The notes beneath the pieces were generated by a model, which was not told the DNA's origin, searched no databases, and was given only the letters and a program-made list of their open reading frames with translations. DNA of 64,000 bases, from NCBI RefSeq assembly GCF_000757825.1, contig NZ_CP009451.1:248001-312000 (forward strand), read 5' to 3'. A program made the position numbers and the translations under genes. The DNA is from Cedecea neteri. GTDB taxonomy: Bacteria; Pseudomonadota; Gammaproteobacteria; Enterobacterales; Enterobacteriaceae. This document shows positions 42,991-51,616 of this stretch, one piece after another (positions within the stretch are counted from its first letter, which is position 1; every line of letters starts with the position of its first letter).

Positions 42991-44321
42991 GTATCTTAAT
43001 TCTGAAAAACGCCACAGCTGCACAGATTTATCCGGCGATGGTGCGTGAGAATATCGACATCGCCATCGAAAACGATGAAATTATCGCCGTAGGGAGCAAC
43101 CTCAGGAGTACATTTCCACAGGCCAATATTAAAGACATGCATGGTCGCTTAGTGATGCCGGGAATGGTCTGTTCCCATAACCACTTCTACTCAGGATTAT
43201 CGCGTGGTATTCAGGCAAATATTGCCCCCAGCCCGGACTTTATCTCGACGCTGAAAAACCTGTGGTGGCGGCTGGACCGTGCGTTAGATGAGGAGTCGCT
43301 ATACTACAGCGGGCTGATTTGCGCCCTCGAAGCAATTCGCAGTGGCTGCACGGCGGTAATAGACCATCATGCATCCCCTGACTATATCGCCGGATCTCTC
43401 AGCCAACTGCGCAATGCCTTTCTGAAGACAGGATTACGCGGCATGACCTGTTTTGAAACCACTGACCGCAACGGCGGCTCGCAAGAGCTGCAGGCAGGCG
43501 TGGAGGAGAACATGCGTTTTGCATGTGAGATTGACCGGGCGCGTGAGGCAGGACTTGAGCCCTATCTGGTCGAAGCACATATTGGCGCACATGCCCCGTT
43601 CACCCTCAGTAATGAGGGGCTTTCGATGCTTGGTGAGGCCATAAAAGCAACCGGCCGCGGGTTACATATTCACGCGGCGGAAGACCGTTATGACGTGTCC
43701 CATAGTCACCATCATTACGGAAAAGATTTACTGGTACGGCTGGCCGAATATGATCTGCTTAACAGTAAAACGCTGGTCGCGCACGGTCTCTATCTTTCCG
43801 ATGCCGACATCGCGCTACTCAATGAGTGTGATGGTTTCCTGGTACACAACGCACGCTCTAATATGAACAACCATGTGGGCTACAACCAAAAGCTTGGCGC
43901 CTGGCGGAATCTGGCATTGGGTACGGATGGTATTGGTTCAGATATGTTTGAGGAGATGAAATTTGCCTTCTTCAAACATCGCGATGCCGGCGGCCCTCTT
44001 TGGCCAGACAGTTTTGCCCGTGCCCTCAGCAACGGAAACGCCCTGCTTAGCCGCAACTTCAACGCCAAATTTGGCCGCATTGAGGCTGGCTACAAGGCCG
44101 ACCTGACGATTATCGATTACCTGCCACCAACGCCGCTCATCGCAGAAAACATCGCCGGGCATATTGCCTTTGGCATGGGCTCAAACCATGTCCACAGCGT
44201 GATGGTTAACGGTGAGATGGTGTATGAAGACCGACAGTTCATGTTTGACTGCGCACCTGTTTTTGCTGAAGCACAAAAAGTGGCGGCGAAAATGTGGCGG
44301 CGAATGGACTCCCTGCCTTGA
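42987..44321 (+). CDS. ssnA: Putative aminohydrolase SsnA
   Basis: 444 residues of the amidohydrolase superfamily (guanine/chlorohydrolase-like). Metal ligands appear in CSHNHFYSGLSRG, HIHAAED, LVAHGLYL and LGTDGIGSDM. It is close to E. coli SsnA (442). Translation is coupled to ygfK by a 4-base overlap. Its substrate is not established; deamination or hydrolysis of an aminopurine-derived intermediate is the likely role, and it belongs to the conserved gene set for anaerobic urate catabolism. Confidence 0.92.
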   Translation: MSILILKNATAAQIYPAMVRENIDIAIENDEIIAVGSNLRSTFPQANIKDMHGRLVMPGMVCSHNHFYSGLSRGIQANIAPSPDFISTLKNLWWRLDRALDEESLYYSGLICALEAIRSGCTAVIDHHASPDYIAGSLSQLRNAFLKTGLRGMTCFETTDRNGGSQELQAGVEENMRFACEIDRAREAGLEPYLVEAHIGAHAPFTLSNEGLSMLGEAIKATGRGLHIHAAEDRYDVSHSHHHYGKDLLVRLAEYDLLNSKTLVAHGLYLSDADIALLNECDGFLVHNARSNMNNHVGYNQKLGAWRNLALGTDGIGSDMFEEMKFAFFKHRDAGGPLWPDSFARALSNGNALLSRNFNAKFGRIEAGYKADLTIIDYLPPTPLIAENIAGHIAFGMGSNHVHSVMVNGEMVYEDRQFMFDCAPVFAEAQKVAAKMWRRMDSLP

Positions 44322-44362
44322 TTAAGCGTTATTTACCCGGTGCCTGAGGCGCCGGATCATGC

Positions 44363-44387
44363 GCCCGGAACGGATATTGTTCCGGGC
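44363..44387. terminator. Hairpin between convergent ssnA and ygfS
   Basis: Nine-pair stem GCCCGGAAC-N7-GTTCCGGGC between two converging genes. No clear T run on either side. Probable bidirectional terminator. Confidence 0.6.
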
Positions 44388-44395
44388 ATAACTCA

Positions 44396-44875
44396 CTACC
44401 GAAGAAACAGACTCGCCGCAGCACACTCGCGCTGCTTTTGCATTTCCCTCAGTTGCTGCTCCCCCATCTTACTTAATGCCGATGTCGGACAAACATCAAT
44501 GCACGCCGGACCACGCTCGCGGCCGTTGCACAGGTCGCACTTGAGTATAGTTGCCGTCTTTTGCTCGGGATTAACGCCCACGCTGATTACCCCGAACGGA
44601 CACGCTACCACACAGCTTTGGCAGCCAATACAGCGTGAATCTTCGGCTTCGACACGCTCACTTCCCATCGTTAACGCTGCCACCGGGCAGGCGCTTACAC
44701 AGGGGGCATTTTCACATTGATGGCACATCACCGGCACGCTTACGGTATCGAGGCGTAGCACTTTGAGTCGCGGCCGAAACGCCGCGTCCTCAGTAACGTG
44801 CTCCATAGCGCAGGCGATCTCACAGGTACGGCAGCCAATACAGGATGCCGAATCGGCCAGAATAAAGCTGGTCAT
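44396..44875 (-). CDS. ygfS: 4Fe-4S electron transfer protein YgfS (HydN-like)
   Basis: 159 residues with four cysteine sets of the HydN/DmsB type: CIGCRTCEIAC, CHQCENAPCVSAC, CIGCQSCVVAC and CDLCNGRERGPACIDVC. This should bind four 4Fe-4S clusters and carry electrons between dehydrogenase partners. It begins inside the last codons of uacF (ATGA overlap). HydN is linked to formate dehydrogenase H in E. coli; a formate dehydrogenase H gene lies 4 kb away here, so this may be its electron acceptor for urate reduction. Confidence 0.9.
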   Translation of the reverse strand: MTSFILADSASCIGCRTCEIACAMEHVTEDAAFRPRLKVLRLDTVSVPVMCHQCENAPCVSACPVAALTMGSERVEAEDSRCIGCQSCVVACPFGVISVGVNPEQKTATILKCDLCNGRERGPACIDVCPTSALSKMGEQQLREMQKQRECAAASLFLR

Positions 44876-46812
44876 GCTCCCTCCTTGCCCTTAAACATCG
44901 CCAGCATTTCACTGGCCGCCTGCCGGCCGGCAACCATCGCCGTGACCACCAGGTCCGCACCATGTACCGCATCGCCACCAGCATAGATTTTGTCATTACT
45001 GGTTTGCGTTGTGCCGCGCCCTTTCCCGCCGGTGCAAATCTGCCCCCAACGGTCAAGCTGCACGCCGTGACCACGCAGCCACGGCATATCATGCGCCTGA
45101 AAACCGAATGCCATAATGAGTACGTCAACGGGTAGCTCAAAGTCGGAACCCGCCACAGGCCGCGGACGACGGCGGCCATCAGGACCCGGGTCACCCATCT
45201 CGGTACGGATCATGCCGATCGCCGTTACCTTGCCTTTGCGATCGCGCTGGATGTATTGAGGCTGCACGTTAAACTGGAACTCAACGCCTTCTTCTCTGGC
45301 GTTAACTACCTCTTTTTTCGAGCCCGGCATGCTCAGCTCATCGCGACGGTAGGCGCAGGTGACGCTCGCAGCCCCACGGCGTATTGCGGTACGCAGGCAG
45401 TCCATTGCGGTATCACCACCGCCAAGCACCACAACGTGTTTATCTTTAATGTTGATCATCGGGTATTCCTCGTTCTCCTCCAGCCCCATCACTTCGCGAG
45501 TGCTGGCAATCAGAAATGGCAACGCCTGAATTACGCCGGGAGCATCTTCACCCTCCAGTCCCGCCGCCATAAGGCCGTAGGTACCTACGCCAAGGAATAC
45601 CGCGTCATAGTTCACCATCAGGTCGTTAAATTGTATATTGCGCCCAACTTCATGATTAAGGTGAAAACGGATGCCCATTTCACTGAAAATGCTTCGTCTG
45701 ACGCCCAGAATACCTTTGTCCAGTTTGAACGGTGGAATACCGAAAGTGAGTAATCCTCCAATTTCTGGATGTTTGTCAAAGACATCAACCTGAACGCCAG
45801 CGCGAGCCAAAATATCAGCACATCCCAGCCCGGCAGGACCCGCACCGACAATCGCCACACGTTCTTTACGCGGCACAATATCACTTATCTGAGGTCGCCA
45901 GCCCGACGCCAGCGCGGTGTCGGTGATATAGCGCTCCAGGTTGCCAATGGTCACCGAACCACCCTCATTTTTCAGCGTACAAGCCCCTTCGCACAGGCGA
46001 TCCTGCGGGCAAACGCGGCCACAGATTTCCGGCAAAGAACTTGTTTGATGGCACAATTCAGCCGCCTCGATAATCTTCTCTTCATTTACGAGCCTGATGA
46101 AGTCGGGAATAGAGTTATGCAGCGGGCATGTCCAGTTACACCAGGCTTTTTGTGCGCAGTGCAGGCAGCGATCGCTTTCATACTCAGCATCACGACTGCC
46201 AAGCCCGTAATAGATCTCTTCGAATTGCGTTTTGCGAATGCCGGCTTCTACTTTTTTTGCTCCCACGCGAGGTGGTTTGCTGATAAATGTTTCCCGGCGA
46301 CCAGGTTGACGAACCTGCGCCGCCTGCCCTTGTACGCTTCGGATTTGCCGCTTACTGCGTAGGTTTTCTAATTCGGCATCGTCCATCAGGCGCAGCGCTT
46401 GTGTTGGGCAAACGCTGACGCAGGCAGGTTTTCCTGTGGGATGTTCGCTGCACAAGTCACATTTTTGCGCCAGCTGCGGGGCGCTGTCATCGGCAGACAC
46501 CATCTCGATGGCGCCAAAGGGACAGGCGATCGCGCAACTCTTACAGCCAATGCATTTCTCTTGCTTTAATTGAATGCTGTTATTAACAAAAGAGAGCGCG
46601 TCGGTTGGGCAGGATGCGACACATGGCGCATCGTTACAGTGGTGACAGGTTGTCGCATTGCTCTCTTTACGGTGGAAAACAACGTGGATCCGCGGCTGAA
46701 AATCCGCCCGCTTCAACGGCCATCTGTCCTGGTGATGAGCCGTCACGCAGGCAACCTCGCAGGCATGGCAGCCAATACAGCTCGTGGCATCGGCAACAAT
46801 AAATCTGTTCAT
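44872..46812 (-). CDS. uacF: Urate-degradation Fe-S/FAD oxidoreductase UacF (YgfT, AegA-like)
   Basis: 646 residues. The first 190 form a polyferredoxin with four cysteine sets (CIGCHACEVAC, CHHCNDAPCVASC, CIGCKSCAIAC, CDLCSEHPTGKPACVSVC). Next come a GltD-type cysteine linker (CPLHNSIPDFI, CGRVCPQDRLCEGAC) and FAD/NAD(P)H domains with AIVGAGPAGLGCADILA and VVLGGGDTAMDCLRTA. It matches E. coli UacF/YgfT and AegA, which with formate dehydrogenase H are needed for formate-dependent urate breakdown. It is translationally coupled to ygfS and divergent from uacT across 471 bp. Confidence 0.92.
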   Translation of the reverse strand: MNRFIVADATSCIGCHACEVACVTAHHQDRWPLKRADFQPRIHVVFHRKESNATTCHHCNDAPCVASCPTDALSFVNNSIQLKQEKCIGCKSCAIACPFGAIEMVSADDSAPQLAQKCDLCSEHPTGKPACVSVCPTQALRLMDDAELENLRSKRQIRSVQGQAAQVRQPGRRETFISKPPRVGAKKVEAGIRKTQFEEIYYGLGSRDAEYESDRCLHCAQKAWCNWTCPLHNSIPDFIRLVNEEKIIEAAELCHQTSSLPEICGRVCPQDRLCEGACTLKNEGGSVTIGNLERYITDTALASGWRPQISDIVPRKERVAIVGAGPAGLGCADILARAGVQVDVFDKHPEIGGLLTFGIPPFKLDKGILGVRRSIFSEMGIRFHLNHEVGRNIQFNDLMVNYDAVFLGVGTYGLMAAGLEGEDAPGVIQALPFLIASTREVMGLEENEEYPMINIKDKHVVVLGGGDTAMDCLRTAIRRGAASVTCAYRRDELSMPGSKKEVVNAREEGVEFQFNVQPQYIQRDRKGKVTAIGMIRTEMGDPGPDGRRRPRPVAGSDFELPVDVLIMAFGFQAHDMPWLRGHGVQLDRWGQICTGGKGRGTTQTSNDKIYAGGDAVHGADLVVTAMVAGRQAASEMLAMFKGKEGA

Positions 46813-47283
46813 TTGCTTCCCTTTTATTATTCAATAAATACCTCAAGGGATACGATGCAATTTTCAGACGCATTTGTTGCTTTTAAGAAGAATGGATTTA
46901 TTTTTGAGAGATGTGTCAACAAAATGATTAACAACAAAAAAATCAGTATATTGAGATCCCCCCGTGCTCTTTAGATTATCGCCCCGATATTAACTGACTA
47001 CCAATATGAGAGATAAATTATCTCAATGTGATATTCCACGCGTCGCCTGTGTTTACCCCTCATTGCCTGCCCATCCTTTATAGCTCATCCGCCGTGATTT
47101 AATTCACAAATATATTCATCTGCAACCAAACCCTGCATTTTTGGCACAGCTTACGCATAGATAACGTCGTGTGCGCAATTTGCTGATGGCGACATCAGCT
47201 CAGGGAGGCATCTGCCTTCGAATCGTAACTTCCTCTCCGCCTATACGAACGAGAGCCGAAGTCGTACAGGAGATAATTACTTC
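46813..47283. other. Divergent control region uacF / uacT
   Basis: 471 AT-rich bases with no gene. It holds the uacT sigma-54 promoter and a cluster of imperfect dyads at about 47005-47033 (GAGATAAATTATCTC, then TTATCTCAATGTGATA) that resemble degenerate versions of the TTATCA-N3-TGATAA element. I see no clear sigma-54 promoter facing uacF. Confidence 0.55.
47141..47157 (+). promoter_or_regulatory. Sigma-54 type promoter of uacT-fdhF
   Basis: TTGGCACAGCTTACGCA: perfect -24 TTGGCAC, then GC exactly 10 bases after GG. The -12 box is weaker (ACGCA). The predicted start at about 47168 leaves a leader of some 115 bases before uacT. Confidence 0.75.
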
Positions 47284-48756
47284 ATGAAAGACTCTGCCAT
47301 TCCTGCCTCAAACGCTACGACATCAACCGAGCCAGTCGATGAGGTTCTACCTATTACACAAATGGTTCTTTATGGCCTGCAGCACGTACTGGTGATGTAC
47401 GCCGGTGCCGTGGCCGTGCCATTAGTGGTCGGTAATGCCGTCGGTTTACCCGCTGAACATATTATCTTGCTGATAAGCGCCGATCTGTTTATCTGCGGGG
47501 CTGCCACTATCGTGCAATCGTTAGGAATTCGCCCCTGGCTGGGCTGTCGATTACCGTTAATTCAGGGGTGTACCTTTGCCGCACTGATTCCAATGGTGCT
47601 GATCGGAAAAGAGTACGGAATCGGCACTATTTCAGGCTCGGTTATCGTCTCCGGGATCTTTATTTTATGCTGTGCTCCGTGGATAAGCCGTCTTATACGC
47701 TTCTTCCCCAAAGTCGTCATGGGCGGCATTGTTACCCTGATTGGCCTGTCGATTATGCCCGTTGCCGGTGGCTGGATTGGCGGCGGCAACAGCAACATGA
47801 ACGGGTTTGGAGATCTTTTTTCACTGCTGATGGCCGCTATTACGCTAATCATCATTCTTAATCTTTATACCTTCGCAACCGGCGTTGTAAAAAATACCGC
47901 CGTGCTCGTGGGGCTGATCATTGGCACAATTTTATGGAGCTTTTTTAAGCCGCTCGATTTCCATCTGGTTAACGTCACCCCGTGGATTCACTTTCCACAG
48001 CTGATGCAGTTTGCGCGCCCGGAATTCCATATTGTGCCGGTTGCCCTGCTGTCGATGGTCATGGTGGTAGTTATGGTTGAAACCATGTCTTCCATGATGG
48101 CCACCGGCGACATTGTCGGTAAGAAAGTGGACTCAGGCATGCTACGCAACGGCCTTAATACCTGCGGCTTAGCTACTACAATCTGCGGCTTCTTCAATCT
48201 CTTTCCTTACGCAGCCTTTGCCCAGAACGTCGGGCTTATCGGCTTAACCGGCGTACGTAGCCGTTTTGTGGTATCGGTCTCCGGAGTAATTCTCATTTTG
48301 ATGGGCGTATTTTCCAAACTCGCCGCGCTGGTGGTGCTTATCCCTAAGCCAGTGCTTGGTGGCGCGGGGATCGTGATGTTCGGCATGGTGGCGGTATCCG
48401 GCATTCGTACCCTTGGCCAGGTCAACTATCGAAATAACAACAACGGAATGGTGGTGGCATTAACGCTTGGCCTCGGCATGATGCCGGTGCTGGTGCCGAA
48501 CCTGTTTAGCCAGTTCCCCCCCATGATGCAGCTGTTTTTACACAGCGGGATAACTATCGGCACCTTGACCGCCATTGTTGCCAACTTAACGCTCAACGGT
48601 AGCGTACCACTCCGAGTCTCCCACGATGCCCTGGAACCCGATCCGGCTCCGCCTAGCGCCGCAGCGCGCAATATGGCCGTGCGTACTGTACGCATGTGGC
48701 TCCTGCTACGCAAAGTACAGAGGGAGCAACAGCCCCAGCAAAACGTGGGGAAATAA
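47284..48756 (+). CDS. uacT: Urate:proton symporter UacT (NCS2 family)
   Basis: 490 residues with about 14 membrane segments. NCS2 landmarks: QHVLVMYAGAVAVPLVVG (TM1 region with the conserved His), LIQGCTFAALIPM, GVVKNTAVLVGL and the signature PYAAFAQNVGLIGLTGVRSR. It matches E. coli UacT/YgfU (482), a high-capacity urate transporter. It supplies the substrate of the island. Its stop TAA overlaps the ATG of a 38-codon ORF, with fdhF just behind. Confidence 0.93.
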   Translation: MKDSAIPASNATTSTEPVDEVLPITQMVLYGLQHVLVMYAGAVAVPLVVGNAVGLPAEHIILLISADLFICGAATIVQSLGIRPWLGCRLPLIQGCTFAALIPMVLIGKEYGIGTISGSVIVSGIFILCCAPWISRLIRFFPKVVMGGIVTLIGLSIMPVAGGWIGGGNSNMNGFGDLFSLLMAAITLIIILNLYTFATGVVKNTAVLVGLIIGTILWSFFKPLDFHLVNVTPWIHFPQLMQFARPEFHIVPVALLSMVMVVVMVETMSSMMATGDIVGKKVDSGMLRNGLNTCGLATTICGFFNLFPYAAFAQNVGLIGLTGVRSRFVVSVSGVILILMGVFSKLAALVVLIPKPVLGGAGIVMFGMVAVSGIRTLGQVNYRNNNNGMVVALTLGLGMMPVLVPNLFSQFPPMMQLFLHSGITIGTLTAIVANLTLNGSVPLRVSHDALEPDPAPPSAAARNMAVRTVRMWLLLRKVQREQQPQQNVGK

Positions 48757-48872
48757 TGCCAGGCCGGATCTTACTCGCCCTGCTGGCGCTGGCATTGATG
48801 GCAATCCCCGCCGTGCAGCAGGCCATCGCCTTTGGCGTCAGCAGCCGTTTTAGCTTTGGGCTGTTGTTTTAG
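48756..48872 (+). CDS. 38-residue hydrophobic small protein between uacT and fdhF
   Basis: The ATG overlaps the uacT stop (TAATG), a classic coupling arrangement, and the frame ends 22 bp before fdhF. The peptide has one hydrophobic segment (about residues 5-20, LLALLALALMAIPAV) followed by an amphipathic, aromatic tail ending FGLLF; a single-pass membrane microprotein or a cleaved signal-like peptide. Possible roles are a UacT or formate dehydrogenase partner, or simply a coupling leader. I do not recognise a family. Confidence 0.5.
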   Translation: MPGRILLALLALALMAIPAVQQAIAFGVSSRFSFGLLF

Positions 48873-48897
48873 ATTTACCGTTAACTGGAGGGCCATG

Positions 48898-51045
48898 ATG
48901 AAAAAAGTGACCACCGTATGCCCATACTGTGCCGCAGGCTGCAAGCTGCAGCTGGTGGTAGAGAATGGGAAGATCGTGCGCGCTGAAGCGGCGATGGGCA
49001 AAAATAACCAAGGTACGCTGTGCCTGAAAGGCTATTACGGCTGGGACTTTGTCCACGATACCCGCATTTTGACGCCGCGCCTGCAAACCCCAATGATCCG
49101 CCGCCGCCGAGGCGGCAAGCTGGAGTCCGTACCCTGGGATGAGGCGCTTGATTATGTGGCTACTCGCCTCACCGAGATTAAAGAAAAGTATGGTCCGGAT
49201 GCTATCCAGACCACCGGTTCTTCCCGAGGTACGGGCAATGAAACCAATTACGTGATGCAAAAATTCGCCCGGGCGGTGATTGGCACCAATAACGTGGATT
49301 GCTGCGCGCGCGTCTGACACGGCCCTTCGGTTGCAGGTCTGCACCAGTCGGTCGGTAACGGCGCAATGAGCAATGCCATCACTGAGATTGATAACAGCGA
49401 TTTAGTGTTTATCTTCGGCTATAACCCGGCAGATTCACACCCTATCGTGGCAAATCACGTCCTGAATGCTAAACGCAACGGCGCTAAGATTATTGTCTGC
49501 GATCCCCGGCGAATTGAAACCGCTCGCATCGCGGATATGCACCTGGCGCTGAACAACGGCTCTAACATTGCGCTCCTTAATGCGCTTGGGCACGTCATTA
49601 TTGCTGAGGCTCTCTACGACAACGCGTTTGTTGCCCAGCGTTCTGAAGGTTTTGATGAATATCGTAAAATCGTGGCGGGCTATACGCCGGAATCCGTTGA
49701 GGCTATTACCGGAGTCAGCGCGCAAGAAATTCGCACCTGCGCTCGACTGTACGCCACGGCTAAGTCCGCCACCATTCTATGGGGAATGGGGGTGACCCAG
49801 TTTTATCAAGGTGTTGAAACAGTAAGATCGTTAACAAGCCTGGCTATTTTAACCGGCAATCTCGGTAAACCGGGCGTGGGCGTTAACCCTGTGCGTGGGC
49901 AGAATAACGTTCAGGGCGCCTGCGATATGGGCGCGTTACCTGATACTTTCCCTGGCTATCAGTTCGTTAAGGTTCCGGAAAACAGAGAAAAGTTTGCCCG
50001 GGCATGGGGAGTAGAAAGCTTACCTGCCCATACGGGCTATCGCATCAGTGAACTGCCGCATCGCGCTGAACACGGCGAAGTGCGAGCAGCCTACATTATG
50101 GGGGAAGATCCGCTGCAAACCGACGCCGAACTTTCGGCGGTGCGTAAGGCGTTTGAGACGCTGGAGCTGGTCATCGTACAGGATATTTTCATGACTAAAA
50201 CGGCAGCGGCGGCCGATGTTATTCTGCCCTCCACGTCCTGGGGCGAGCATGAAGGTGTCTACACTGCGGCGGACAGAGGCTTTCAGCGCTTCTTTAAGGC
50301 GGTGGAGCCAGAGTGGGATCTCAAAACCGACTGGCAGATTATCAGTGAAATTGCCACCCGGATGGGCTACCCGATGCAGTACAACAATACTCAGGAAATC
50401 TGGGATGAGCTGCGGCATCTGTGCCCGGATTTCTACGGTGCTACCTACGAGAAAATGGGCGAACTTGGCTACCTGCAGTGGCCATGCCGTGATGAGTCGG
50501 ATACGGACCAGGGGACGTCTTATCTGTTTAAAGAGGCATTTTCGACGCCGAACGGCCTGGCGCAGTTCTTTACCTGCGACTGGGTTGCGCCCCTCGATAA
50601 ACTTAGCGACGAGTTTCCGATGGTGCTTTCAACGGTGCGTGAGGTTGGCCACTACTCTTGCCGTTCGATGACCGGCAACTGTTCTGCACTGTCGACCCTG
50701 GCCGATGAGCCAGGCTATGCGCAAATCAACACCCTGGATGCCGCACGGCTGGGTATTGTTGATGAAGCGCTAGTGTGGGTGAACTCTCGCAAGGGGCGCA
50801 TTATCACCCGTGCAAAAGTCAGCGAGCGGCCCAATAAAGGCGCAATTTACATGACATACCAATGGTGGATTGGTGCCTGTAATGAGCTGGTAACGGAGAA
50901 TCTTAGCCCGATAACCAAAACGCCGGAGTACAAGTATTGCGCCGTTCGCGTTGAGCCGATTGCTGACCAACAGGCCGCCGAGCAGTACGTAGTGGATGAG
51001 TATCGCAAATTGAAGGCGCGGCTGCGGGAAAGCGCGGTGGGCTAA
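48898..51045 (+). CDS. fdhF: Formate dehydrogenase H, selenocysteine-containing
   Basis: 715 residues with an in-frame TGA at 49315-49317 read as selenocysteine 140, the same position as in E. coli FdhF (715). 4Fe-4S ligands are in CPYCAAGC and the following CLKG; Sec is followed by HGPSVAG. Molybdopterin-guanine-dinucleotide regions include GYNPADSHP, GVNPVRGQNNVQGACDMG and PSTSWGEHEGV. It oxidises formate to CO2. ATG 48898 is preferred to 48895 for spacing to GGAGGG and family match. In E. coli fdhF lies elsewhere under FhlA; here it follows uacT without a terminator, so it should share the urate-regulated sigma-54 promoter. Confidence 0.95.
49315..49352 (+). promoter_or_regulatory. Selenocysteine codon TGA and bSECIS hairpin
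   Basis: TGA 49315-49317 is followed by the apical SelB-binding hairpin GGTTGCAGGTCTGCACC at 49329-49345, with the GGTCT loop and bulged T known from the E. coli fdhF element. It lies at the correct 11-base distance from the TGA. The reading frame continues open on both sides, so this is recoding, not a nonsense mutation. Confidence 0.95.
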
Positions 51046-51077
51046 GCGTTGGGGAACTTCTTGTCGCGTTGGGGTGG

Positions 51078-51109
51078 GCCGGGCGGTGTGATACCGCCCG
51101 GCGTTTTTA
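51078..51109 (+). terminator. Rho-independent terminator after fdhF
   Basis: Ten-pair stem GCCGGGCGGT-GTGAT-ACCGCCCGGC followed by GTTTTTATTT, between the convergent fdhF and Fe-S subunit genes. Confidence 0.9.
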
Positions 51110-51115
51110 TTTCGT

Positions 51116-51574
51116 TCAGGATTTTAACGCGTGGTGAATGGAGTCGAGAATAGGCTGATAGCCGGTACAGCGGCAGATATTTCCTTCCAGTACATCTTTA
51201 AGCTGTTCGTCGCTGGGCTGCGGTTCTTTTTCCAGCAGCGCGGTGGTGCTGACCAGCACACCCGGCGTACAAAAGCCGCACTGTACACCGCCTTTTTCAA
51301 CAAATGCCTCCTGCAATTTCTGCGTGACAGGATTATCGTTCAGCCCCTCCAGGGTGGTGATTTCCGCCTCATCGCACTGCTCTGCCAGTACCAGGCAGGA
51401 GCAGACCGCGTTACCGTCCATAATGACCGTACACGCGCCGCATTCCCCAATGGAGCAGCCTTCTTTTGTGGCTGTCAGCCGCAATGTATTGCGGACCAGA
51501 TCCAACAGGCGCATATTGCCCTCCACTTTGGCTTCAACCAGCTTGCCGTTGACCTTTACTTTAATTGTGCTCAT
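51116..51574 (-). CDS. Molybdenum hydroxylase 2Fe-2S subunit (XdhC-like)
   Basis: 152 residues. The plant-type 2Fe-2S cluster ligands are in CSIGECGACTVIMDGNAVCSC and the second, alpha-helical cluster ligands in CGFCTPG and CRCTGY. This is the small electron-transfer subunit of xanthine dehydrogenase-type enzymes. It lies 42 bp behind the Mo-FAD fusion gene and must form the complex with it. Electrons from purine hydroxylation would pass through it to FAD or to the island's ferredoxin-like proteins. Confidence 0.92.
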   Translation of the reverse strand: MSTIKVKVNGKLVEAKVEGNMRLLDLVRNTLRLTATKEGCSIGECGACTVIMDGNAVCSCLVLAEQCDEAEITTLEGLNDNPVTQKLQEAFVEKGGVQCGFCTPGVLVSTTALLEKEPQPSDEQLKDVLEGNICRCTGYQPILDSIHHALKS

Positions 51575-51616
51575 GGCTCAGTCCCTGCAGGACGCCTTCG
51601 CGCCCTGTCCTCATGG

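Noticed and set aside
49315..49317. TGA as nonsense mutation splitting a formate dehydrogenase gene
   Set aside because: It sits at Sec140, followed by HGPSVAG and a correct bSECIS hairpin; both sides are full length and intact. It is recoding.
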